From: Betaproteobacteria bacterium
GTDB lineage: Bacteria; Pseudomonadota; Gammaproteobacteria; Burkholderiales; Burkholderiaceae
Direction: 5' to 3'
Assembly: GCA_009921765.1 (NCBI GenBank)
Contig: RFXC01000250.1
Location: 1 to 5,648 of the forward strand
DNA: 5,648 nucleotides
Shown: in pieces, positions 1 through 5,648 of the stretch
Layout: every line of letters begins with the position of its first letter
Position numbering within the stretch: position 1 is the stretch's first letter
Notes under the pieces: generated by a model
Databases searched by the model: none
What the model was told of the DNA's origin: nothing
What the model saw: only the letters and a program-made list of their open reading frames with translations
Position numbers and translations under genes: made by a program

Positions 1-12
1 CGGCGGGTGCCG

Positions 13-910
13 TTACATCTCGATACCGAGACGACGCGCCACCGGTGTCCAGCGGGCCACTTCCGAAGCTACGAACGCGCGGGCTGCGTCTGGGCTTACG
101 TTGGCAAGCGGCTGCAGGCCGTCGGCAACCAGACGCTGCTGGAACTCGGGGTTACGCATGGCGTTTCCGAGTGCACGTGCAAGGGTGGCGGCCCGCTCGG
201 GCGGCGCCCCCACCGGAAGCGCGAGCAGGTTGTAGGTGGAAGCGAGCACGTCAAAGCCCTGCTCGCGCGCAGTGGGAATGTCTGGCGCGGCGCCGAGTCG
301 GGATTCACCCAGTACCGCCAGAATCCTGAGGCGCCCCGCGCGGTGCAGTTTGAGCGTTGTTTGAAGCGTCTCGAGCATGCAGGTGACATTGCCTGCGATG
401 GTGTCGGTGATGGACGGCGCACTACCCTTGTAGGGCACATGCAGCATCTTCACGCCCGCCACATCAAAAAGGAGTTCGGCTGCAAGATGCGTGGACGCAC
501 CGATCCCTGCGCTGCCATACGGCTCACCGGGCTTTGCGCGCAGATGATTGATGAAGGTACGCAGGTCGGTTGTGGGAAGCGACGGATTGGCCACGATCAC
601 AAGTGGCGCTACCGACATCAGCGCGACCCACTGAAAATCCTTGAGCGGGTCATACGGAGGCTTCTTTCGGCGCGCGCAAGAATGCCTCCGCAGCGGTAAG
701 ACCGCCCGCGCCCTCACGATTCTCGATCACGATATTGCCGAGTTCCGGGCGCAGCTGCTCGGCGATCAATCGGGCAAACGTGTCCCCCGAACCACCCGGC
801 GGAAAGCCCACCATCAGCTTGAGGACCTGCCCCTGCGACGCGGCGAACCCGGGCAGGGCGAGTGCAGCCGCGCCGGCCGCTACGTTGGTGAGGCACTGCC
901 GTCGGTTCAT
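13..910 (-). pseudogene. Broken Bug/TctC-family tricarboxylate-type solute-binding protein (frameshift with about 59 bp missing)
   Basis: The intact family binds small, often carboxylated, ligands in the periplasm. Reading starts at ATG 910, six bases after a GGAG site. The first frame gives a Tat-like signal peptide (NRRQCL, hydrophobic stretch to about residue 24) and the family's first-lobe motifs VGFPPGGSGD (residues 34-43) and VIENREGAGG (61-70), then reaches TGA at 650-652. The rest of the protein continues in another frame from about nt 666 (KKPPYDPLKDF) to TAA at 13-15, with the usual YGSAGIG, HVPYKGSAPS and C-terminal helices. Against the intact paralogue at 3637-4668, about 20 residues (the DGYTxLL strand region) are missing at the joint and one extra base remains, a net loss near 59 nt. 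The downstream fragment has no signal peptide, so it would not be exported. It is last in the operon. An assembly error is the main alternative to a real lesion. Confidence 0.88.
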
Positions 911-916
911 GAGCGT

Positions 917-920
917 CTCC
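917..920 (-). promoter_or_regulatory. Ribosome binding site of the broken binding-protein gene
   Basis: GGAG lies six bases before ATG 910, within the decamer GGAGACGCTC. The same decamer precedes the oxidoreductase start. It supports ATG 910 as the original start. Confidence 0.6.
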
Positions 921-936
921 GTGGATGTTGTTGTGT

Positions 937-953
937 GGGGCGCTTTACGCCCC
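937..953 (-). other. Intercistronic hairpin enclosing the oxidoreductase stop codon
   Basis: On the coding strand the sequence GGGGCGTAAAGCGCCCC forms a perfect 6-bp GC stem (GGGGCG/CGCCCC) with a five-base loop holding the TAA stop of the flavin oxidoreductase. It is followed by ACACAACAACATCC, with no U-tract, so it is not a typical intrinsic terminator. It could act as an mRNA-stabilising or processing element between the third and fourth genes. The structure is seen in the sequence; its function is inference. Confidence 0.5.
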
Positions 954-2036
954 GAGTGCAGCGTTGACTCGCGGCATCACCTGCTCGCCCATCAGAATGA
1001 TGGAATTGCGTCCAAGCTCGCGGTCCTGCCAGTCCATGCCGCCATAGAGCAGCGTGCCGAAGTCCCCGATCTGCTCGCGAAGCGCAAGGATGCCGTCGGC
1101 GACGCGGTCGGGCGAACCATAGATCACCAGGTTTTCCACCGTTGCCTCGAGCGTGACTTCGCTGTCGGGTTGGTTGGGATCGTTTTTGAACAGCGTGAGC
1201 GGCGCGCCGCGGCGCTTCAACTTGCCCATCAGCGAGCGGTAGTAGTAGTGATAAGGGCCGTTGGGGTCGGTGACGTAGCGCCTGGCGGTGGCGTCGTCTT
1301 TCGCCACGCAGATGCTCTTGGCGACACGCCAGTTGGCAGGATCGGGCTTGCGGCCAACCCGCTCGCAGCCCGTGACATATTGCGCCCAGTGGGTCTTGAC
1401 CCATTTGGGCATGAGGAAGTTGGCCGAGATGGTGTCCCAGCCGCGGGCGGCAGACTCTTCCACGCCCTTTGAATGCGGACTGACTGCGGTGACCACGATG
1501 GGCGGGTGCGGCCGCTGCAGAGGCCTGGGCACGGAGCCCATGCCCGATTCGGGAATATGGGTGCGCTCGGTGGTGATGTTCCAGTACTTGCCCTGAAGCC
1601 GATAGGGGGGCTCGCTTTTCCACAGTTCGAGCACCTGGTTGATCGCCTCCAGAAACATGGCTGGACGATCCAGGTCGAAGTTGCCAAACGCTTCTGCATC
1701 AGAGGGGAGGGCGCCAGCGCTGATCCCGAAGATCAGGCGTCCACCCAGCAGATGGTCGAGCATGGCGATGGTGCCTGCCGTTTCCACGGGATGATGGTTG
1801 GGCATGTTGATGGTGCCGGTACCCAGCCGGATATTTTTCGTGATGTCGGCGAGCGAGGCAATGAAGAGCGCCGACGAGGTAACGTTTTCCTCGGGATCGG
1901 TGGCATGTTCACCGCAATAGGCCTCGGCAAACCCGAGTTGATCGGCGAGCACGAAGGCTTCGCGATCTTCGGCCAGCGACAGGCGCCAGTCCTTGCCGCG
2001 GGGGTGCATGGGCATGGTGAAAAAACCGGCTTTCAT
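945..2036 (-). CDS. LLM-class flavin-dependent oxidoreductase (luciferase-like monooxygenase)
   Basis: A 363-residue protein of usual length for the bacterial luciferase-like superfamily. These are TIM-barrel enzymes that use reduced FMN (or F420) to oxygenate small organic substrates in the cytoplasm. Visible signatures are the N-terminal strand MKAGFFTMPMHP, the EH pair in YCGEHATD (residues 40-47), IRLGTGTINMPNHHPVETA (69-87), LDHLLGGRLIFGISAGALPSD (93-113) and the C-terminal YGSPDRVADGI and YGGMD segments. The GALPSD stretch resembles the subgroup often labelled limonene 1,2-monooxygenase-like, but that name is not evidence of substrate. ATG 2036 is chosen because GGAG lies seven bases upstream and the ATG overlaps the ligase stop as ATGA, implying coupled translation. 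The TAA stop sits in a small hairpin. A flavin reductase is not encoded in the window and would have to come from elsewhere. Family assignment is secure; the substrate is unknown. Confidence 0.93.
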   Translation of the reverse strand: MKAGFFTMPMHPRGKDWRLSLAEDREAFVLADQLGFAEAYCGEHATDPEENVTSSALFIASLADITKNIRLGTGTINMPNHHPVETAGTIAMLDHLLGGRLIFGISAGALPSDAEAFGNFDLDRPAMFLEAINQVLELWKSEPPYRLQGKYWNITTERTHIPESGMGSVPRPLQRPHPPIVVTAVSPHSKGVEESAARGWDTISANFLMPKWVKTHWAQYVTGCERVGRKPDPANWRVAKSICVAKDDATARRYVTDPNGPYHYYYRSLMGKLKRRGAPLTLFKNDPNQPDSEVTLEATVENLVIYGSPDRVADGILALREQIGDFGTLLYGGMDWQDRELGRNSIILMGEQVMPRVNAALGA

Positions 2037-3637
2037 CGAGCGTCTCCGGAGGCGTTTGGCGCGAGACTTGCCGCCATCTGTTTGAGTTCCCGGCGGAGCA
2101 GCTTGCCGGTGTTGGTAACGGGTAGCGCTTCGATGAATTCGAAGCGGTCGGGTGTTTTGTAGGCGGCAGCGAGCGCGCGGCAGTGGCTGCGCAGCGACTC
2201 CGGAGTGGCCTGCGCGTCGCGCGCGGGCACGATGTAGGCCACGATGATTTCGCCCTTCAGCGGGTCGGGGGCGCTGGTCACGCCGGCAGCCGCCACCGAT
2301 GGATGCTGACGCAGCACATCTTCGATGTCGGCGGGCGCCACATTGATGCCGGCGCGTTTGATCATCTCGGAGGTGCGGGCCTTGAAGATGAGATCGCCCT
2401 CGGGGGTGAGCGAGCCGAGGTCACCGGTTCGGAAATAGCGATCGGCGGTAAAGGCTTCGGCGTTCTGCGTGGCGCTCGCGCCGATGTAGCCTGGCGTGAG
2501 GTAGCCGCTTACCTCGATTGCGCCCACCTCGCCTGCCCGGAGTTCCCGGCCGCTCTCCGGGTCAATCACTCGCAGCCTGACACCGGGTAGCGGCGGCCCC
2601 TGTACCGCCATGCGGCGCTCGAGTGGCCAGTGATGCCAGGTCACGCAGCAGTTGCCGTACGACTCGGTTTGCCCGTAGACATTACACACTTCGCGTGCAC
2701 CGAGCACCTGTGCAACCGTGGCGACATCCTGCGGCGTACCGATGGTCATTGCAGTGCGCAGACTCCGGGTACGCGCGGGCGCGAAGTCGGGGTGGCTGAT
2801 GAGGGCATGGGTGATGGCCGGGAGCGTATAGATGGAGGTGCAGCGATGGCGTTCGATCAGGTCGAGCGCAGGCCCGGGCTCAAAGCGCCCCTGGAGCACC
2901 AGGGTGGATCCATGCGAGAAGGTGGCGCACATGGCGTTGGCGGCGCCGTAGGACCAGAAGAGCGGTACCGGCAGCATCACGCGGTCAACCGGCGAGAGCC
3001 CCTGCCGTTCGCCGATGTGAAAGCCGTTTTCAATCACCGCACCATGGATGTTCGGTACTGCCTTCGGATGGGCGGTAGACCCCGAGGTGTAGAGAATGAA
3101 CGCGGTATCGTCAGGGCGGGCGCGCTCGCCCGGTGGAGGCAACTCAAAGGCCGGTGCGCTCGCGAGCCAGGTCTCATAGGCCTTGCCGCCCGCCGGACAG
3201 GATTCGCCCACGACAACAAGCTGCTCGAGTGCGGGGGGGCGTCGGTCGGTATCTGCGAACAGGGAGGAGAACTCGGCAGCGTAGTCACGCTCACCCAGGC
3301 GGTCCAGCGTGATCAGGATGCGGGCTGCGGAATCACGCAGGAGAAAGTCGAGTTCTCGCGGCGTGGACCAGGTGGAAAACGGCGCAGCCACCGCGCCAAG
3401 CGCCGACACCGCTACGCAGATCTCTATCCATTCGGCCCGGTTGTTCACCAGCAGTCCCACCTGATCGCCACGGCCGATGCCTGCGGCCTGCAGCGCCGAG
3501 GCAAGCGCGAGACAGCGGTCGCGCAGCTGGGGGTAGGTCCATGAACCCCGCTCGTCGATCACCGCAGGCTGCTGCGGATAGCGCTCGGACTGCTCGCAGA
3601 TCAGATCGATGAGGGTACGGCTGAAGGGCGCGCGCAT
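2033..3637 (-). CDS. AMP-forming acyl-CoA synthetase / acid-CoA ligase (ANL superfamily)
   Basis: A 534-residue cytoplasmic enzyme of normal length for the ANL family, which activates a carboxylate with ATP to an acyl-adenylate and then transfers it to CoA. Motifs in order: P-loop YTSGSTAHPKA (residues 183-193), A4 region around LFWSYGAANA (226-235), A5 YGQTE (321-325), A7 YFRTGD (401-406), hinge region KARTSEMIKRAG (419-430) followed by INVAPADIE, and the catalytic lysine K512 in PVTNTGKLLRREL. All active-site elements look intact, so it should be functional. The P-loop departs from the common STGxPKG form, with Ala at 189 and 193. ATG 3637 shares one base with the stop of the upstream binding protein (TGATG). 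No good Shine-Dalgarno precedes it, so translation probably depends on reinitiation. A longer reading from 3679 would overlap the upstream gene and lacks family similarity. The acid substrate (aliphatic, aromatic or alicyclic) cannot be read from the sequence. Confidence 0.94.
   Translation of the reverse strand: MRAPFSRTLIDLICEQSERYPQQPAVIDERGSWTYPQLRDRCLALASALQAAGIGRGDQVGLLVNNRAEWIEICVAVSALGAVAAPFSTWSTPRELDFLLRDSAARILITLDRLGERDYAAEFSSLFADTDRRPPALEQLVVVGESCPAGGKAYETWLASAPAFELPPPGERARPDDTAFILYTSGSTAHPKAVPNIHGAVIENGFHIGERQGLSPVDRVMLPVPLFWSYGAANAMCATFSHGSTLVLQGRFEPGPALDLIERHRCTSIYTLPAITHALISHPDFAPARTRSLRTAMTIGTPQDVATVAQVLGAREVCNVYGQTESYGNCCVTWHHWPLERRMAVQGPPLPGVRLRVIDPESGRELRAGEVGAIEVSGYLTPGYIGASATQNAEAFTADRYFRTGDLGSLTPEGDLIFKARTSEMIKRAGINVAPADIEDVLRQHPSVAAAGVTSAPDPLKGEIIVAYIVPARDAQATPESLRSHCRALAAAYKTPDRFEFIEALPVTNTGKLLRRELKQMAASLAPNASGDAR
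2044..2047 (-). promoter_or_regulatory. Ribosome binding site of the flavin oxidoreductase, inside the ligase gene
   Basis: GGAG lies seven bases before ATG 2036, within the final codons of the ligase (Gly-Asp-Ala-Arg-stop). With the ATGA overlap it decides the start and points to coupled translation. Confidence 0.65.
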
Positions 3638-4668
3638 CAGTCGAGTGCCAGCTTGATACGTTCGGCGACCGCTTTCCATCGCGCGACATCGCGAGCCATC
3701 AGCTCGCCCATCTGCCTGGCGTCAAGATAGGCTGGCTCAAGGCCGCGCTGGCGCAACCTCGCCTGGGTGTCGGTATCGGCCATCACACGTCCGAGATCGG
3801 CAGCAACCTTCTGAACGATGTCTGCGGGGGTCTTCACGGGGAGCAGGAGTCCGTACCAGATGTCGGCATCAAAGCCAGGCATGCCTGCCTCAATCACGGT
3901 GGGCAGCTGCGGCACCTGCGGGCTTCGCTCGGCGGTGGTGACTGCGAGCGCACGCAGCCTTCCATCCTTGATGAAGGCGTCAAAGGCCGACAGCGCGCCA
4001 AACGACAGCTGTACCTCGTTGGCGACCAGCGCGGTGACTGACGGCCCCGACCCCTTGTAGGCAACATGGGTCATCGACAGGCCGGCGTTGATGGCAAAGA
4101 GTTCACCCGCCAGATGCGGTGCGGTGCCGCTGCCTGCCGAGCCGTAGTTGAGCTTGCCTGGATTGGCGCGCGCGTAATCGATGAGCTCTCGTACCGACTT
4201 CACCGGGAGATTCTGATTCACCACCACCACCAGCGGTGAGGCTGCGAAGCGACCGGCTGGCGCGAAGTCGCGAAGCAGATTCCAGCTGAGGTTGCGATAA
4301 GCCGTGGTGTTGATGGTGTAGGAGTTGACGCAGAGCAGGATGGTGTAGCCGTCGGCGGGCGCGCGGGCCACGACATCGGCGCCGATGTTGCCGGCTGCGC
4401 CCGGGCGGTTTTCAATGACCACGCCCTGGCCCCACAGGTCGGAAAGCTTTTGCGCGATGATGCGCGCCGAGATGTCGGAGCCCCCCGGCGCAAAGCCAAC
4501 CACAATCTTGACTGGCCGGTCAGGGAAGGCGGCCTGGGCCGGGGCGCTTGCAAGCAGGCCGGCTGCCGTTGTGATGACAACAGCCGCGATTGCGGTGTCG
4601 AGAAAGCGCTTGAGCGCGAGTCGCCGCGGCACTGACGGGCGCGGCTGAGCGCGGTGTGATGCAGACAT
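3637..4668 (-). CDS. Bug/TctC-family tripartite tricarboxylate transporter substrate-binding protein
   Basis: A 343-residue periplasmic binding protein, slightly long because of an extended N-terminus. A basic region (RRLALKRFL, residues 15-23) and a hydrophobic segment lead to a likely signal-peptidase site after SAPAQA (about residue 46). The mature part starts AFPDRPVKIVVGFAPGGSD, the family hallmark, followed by VIENRPGAAGNIGADVVARAPADGYTILL, then NYGSAGSGTAPHLAGELF and HVAYKGSGPSVTALV of the second lobe. Such proteins bind organic acids or other small metabolites and deliver them to TctAB-like permeases or act as sensors; no permease gene is present here. ATG 4668 is chosen because TAAGGAGG lies nine bases upstream; a start at 4731 would lie upstream of that site. 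It is the first gene of the operon and its TGA stop overlaps the ligase ATG by one base. The PGGSD loop seems one residue shorter than the usual PGGxxD. Ligand unknown. Confidence 0.93.
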   Translation of the reverse strand: MSASHRAQPRPSVPRRLALKRFLDTAIAAVVITTAAGLLASAPAQAAFPDRPVKIVVGFAPGGSDISARIIAQKLSDLWGQGVVIENRPGAAGNIGADVVARAPADGYTILLCVNSYTINTTAYRNLSWNLLRDFAPAGRFAASPLVVVVNQNLPVKSVRELIDYARANPGKLNYGSAGSGTAPHLAGELFAINAGLSMTHVAYKGSGPSVTALVANEVQLSFGALSAFDAFIKDGRLRALAVTTAERSPQVPQLPTVIEAGMPGFDADIWYGLLLPVKTPADIVQKVAADLGRVMADTDTQARLRQRGLEPAYLDARQMGELMARDVARWKAVAERIKLALD

Positions 4669-4677
4669 GGGTGTGAT

Positions 4678-4685
4678 CCTCCTTA
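4678..4685 (-). promoter_or_regulatory. Strong Shine-Dalgarno site of the first operon gene
   Basis: TAAGGAGG, an eight-base match to the anti-Shine-Dalgarno sequence, ends nine bases before ATG 4668. It is the best ribosome site in the window and fixes the start of the binding protein. The ligase directly downstream has no comparable site, so this site may drive translation of both. Confidence 0.8.
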
Positions 4686-4804
4686 CCGCATGATGCGTGG
4701 CCGGGACAGCGCATGGCTGCGTGCGTACCAATTGGCGAAACGGCAGGCACGGCGACGCAGGCGCAGATTAGATGGGCTAAAACATAATTTCTACTGATAT
4801 TTAT

Positions 4805-4820
4805 TTATACTTTCATATAA
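4805..4820. promoter_or_regulatory. Candidate LysR-type operator (T-N11-A palindrome)
   Basis: TTATA-N6-TATAA is an inverted repeat with 5-bp arms and satisfies the LysR T-N11-A spacing (T4805 to A4817 and T4808 to A4820). It lies 18 bases before the regulator's ATG and overlaps its possible -10, a position suited to autorepression. In such an AT-rich stretch a short palindrome of this kind can arise by chance, so this is only a candidate. Confidence 0.35.
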
Positions 4821-4838
4821 GTTTTTAAGATAAATAGC

Positions 4839-5648
4839 ATGCGACGCATCAGTCTTACCAATCTCGAAACCCTGTGCTGGATCGCGCGGCTCGGCTCGTT
4901 CACCGCGGCCGCCGAGCGCCTGAATGCCACGCAACCTGCCATCTCGGGCCGTGTCCGAGAGCTCGAGGAGTCGCTCGAGGTGAAGCTCTTCCAGCGGCGC
5001 GGCCGTCGCATGGAGCTCACCATCCAGGGGCGCGAACTGGTCGAGCGGGCCCAGCCGCTCATCGCACGTATCGAAGAGGTGATCACCTCGCTCGACAATC
5101 CGGGTGCAATCACCGGCATCTTGCGGATCGGTGTGGGCGAAATGGTGGCGGTGGCCTGGTTTGGCGAACTGATGGCGCAGTTGCATGAACGCATGCCGCG
5201 CGTCACCTATCAGATCGAGGTCGATCTCACCATCAACATGCGCCAGAAGCTGGAGCTCGGGCAGCTCGATCTCGCCATCATGGCCGCCAGGCTGAACAGC
5301 GATCGTCTGGTGAGCACGCCGCTTGGGAGCCTGGACATGCTCTGGGTCACCTCACCGGCTGTGCGCAGAGCCATGAAGCGGGCCGGGCACGAGCTTCGAG
5401 AGGTGCTGTCGTCTCATCCTATCTGGTGCCTCGCGCGGCCCTCGCACATGTATCCCATGGCGGTTGAAACGCTCAAGTCCCTCGGACTTTCCCAGGTGAG
5501 CATCAACACCTGCAACAGTCTTCAGACTATGGTGAGCATTGTGATGGCGGGCGGTGGCATCTCAATGCTGCCCGAAAATATGGTGGCCGAAGCACTCAAG
5601 CGCCGACAGCTGGTGCGCCTCTCGCCGGACATGCCCGCACAGCAGCTC
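4839..5648 (+). CDS. LysR-type transcriptional regulator (3' end beyond the window)
   Basis: An open reading frame from ATG 4839 to the window edge gives 270 residues without a stop; full LysR regulators are about 300 residues, so roughly the last 30 are missing. Residues 6-65 form the N-terminal winged helix-turn-helix, with the typical LETLCWIARLGSFTAAAERL, TQPAISGRVRELEESLEVKLF and the R-x-x-x-L-T-x-x-G wing. A linker helix (about 66-88) leads to the effector-binding domain, which starts at LRIGVGEM and includes GQLDLAIM (141-148) and VMAGGGISMLPENM (235-248). An in-frame TAA at 4818-4820 excludes an earlier start, and the ribosome site is weak (AAGA). It is divergent from the operon and likely controls it and itself in response to the pathway compound. 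The effector is unknown. Regions antisense to it show no family features. Confidence 0.93.
   Translation, partial: MRRISLTNLETLCWIARLGSFTAAAERLNATQPAISGRVRELEESLEVKLFQRRGRRMELTIQGRELVERAQPLIARIEEVITSLDNPGAITGILRIGVGEMVAVAWFGELMAQLHERMPRVTYQIEVDLTINMRQKLELGQLDLAIMAARLNSDRLVSTPLGSLDMLWVTSPAVRRAMKRAGHELREVLSSHPIWCLARPSHMYPMAVETLKSLGLSQVSINTCNSLQTMVSIVMAGGGISMLPENMVAEALKRRQLVRLSPDMPAQQL

Larger units (their letters stand above)
4669..4838. promoter_or_regulatory. Divergent promoter region between the operon and the LysR-type gene
   Basis: This 170-bp gap separates two divergent genes, the standard arrangement for a LysR regulator and its target operon. The half next to the regulator (4776-4838) has 12 G/C in 63 bases, in sharp contrast to the GC-rich surroundings. 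It contains TATAAG (4816-4821) and TAAGAT (4826-4831) as possible -10 elements for the regulator, but neither has a convincing -35 at 17 bp. On the minus strand TATGTT or TAATCT (within about 4768-4788) might serve the operon, again without a good -35, as expected for an activator-dependent promoter. Exact start sites cannot be assigned by eye. Confidence 0.6.

Noticed and set aside
650..717. Programmed frameshift joining the two halves of the second binding protein
   Set aside because: A frameshift alone would not restore the roughly 20 missing residues, and no classic slippery heptamer with a stimulatory structure is apparent.
937..953. Rho-independent terminator after the oxidoreductase
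   Set aside because: The stem is only 6 bp and no U-run follows on the coding strand; the next gene with its own ribosome site starts 27 bases further on.
1239..1253. TAG/TAGT-like short repeat
   Set aside because: It is the codons of a YHYYYRS stretch in the oxidoreductase, with no sign of a repeat array.
735..3544. Long plus-strand open frames (735-1472, 1473-2162, 2630-3544)
   Set aside because: They lie antisense to the oxidoreductase and ligase, which have full family motifs, and their translations show no recognisable domain. Long antisense frames are expected in GC-rich genes.
3638..3679. Longer start of the ligase at 3679
   Set aside because: It would overlap the upstream gene by over 40 bases, and the added residues are not ligase-like; the TGATG overlap at 3637 is the more typical arrangement.
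4217..4232. CAC trinucleotide repeat
   Set aside because: It encodes a run of valines (LVVVVN) in a normal beta strand of the binding protein and is not a separate repeat element.
4669..4731. Longer start of the first binding protein at 4731
   Set aside because: The strong TAAGGAGG site lies at 4678-4685, inside that extension, and points to ATG 4668; the extra 21 residues do not look like part of a signal peptide.
4791..5206. Two minus-strand open frames and one plus-strand frame (4874-5188) overlapping the regulator
   Set aside because: They cover the LysR helix-turn-helix coding region in wrong frames; the plus-strand frame from 4839 carries clear LysR motifs to the window end.

Overview
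The window looks like a piece of a Betaproteobacterial chromosome, most likely Burkholderiales. This rests on the GC-rich coding sequence and on two tripartite-tricarboxylate-type solute-binding proteins (Bug/TctC family), a family hugely expanded in that order, placed next to a LysR regulator and catabolic enzymes. No rRNA, tRNA, transposase, CRISPR array or phage gene is visible. The assignment below order level is inference.

Layout: one tightly packed minus-strand operon fills 13-4668, and a divergent plus-strand LysR-type regulator starts at 4839 and runs off the right edge. In transcription order the operon holds (1) a complete Bug-type periplasmic binding protein (4668-3637); (2) an AMP-forming acyl-CoA synthetase/ligase (3637-2033); (3) an LLM-class (luciferase-like) flavin-dependent oxidoreductase (2036-945); and (4) a second Bug-type binding protein (910-13). 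The fourth gene is broken by a net loss of about 59 bp that shifts the frame. The first three genes are linked by overlapping stop and start codons (TGATG, then ATGA). The fourth follows after a 34-bp gap with its own ribosome binding site and a small GC-rich hairpin around the preceding stop codon.

The 170-bp gap between the operon and the regulator contains a strongly AT-rich island (12 G/C in 63 bases at 4776-4838) with an imperfect palindrome that fits the LysR T-N11-A rule. It is the expected site of both divergent promoters and of LysR control.

Working model (inference): a periplasmic binding protein captures an organic acid or related compound, a membrane permease encoded elsewhere imports it, the ligase activates a carboxylate as a CoA thioester, and the flavin monooxygenase oxidises the substrate or an intermediate. 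The LysR protein senses the compound. The substrate cannot be read from the sequence. No TctA/TctB-type permease gene is present in the window. The individual families are all known; the specific combination, the broken second binding protein and the coupled translation are the points of interest.
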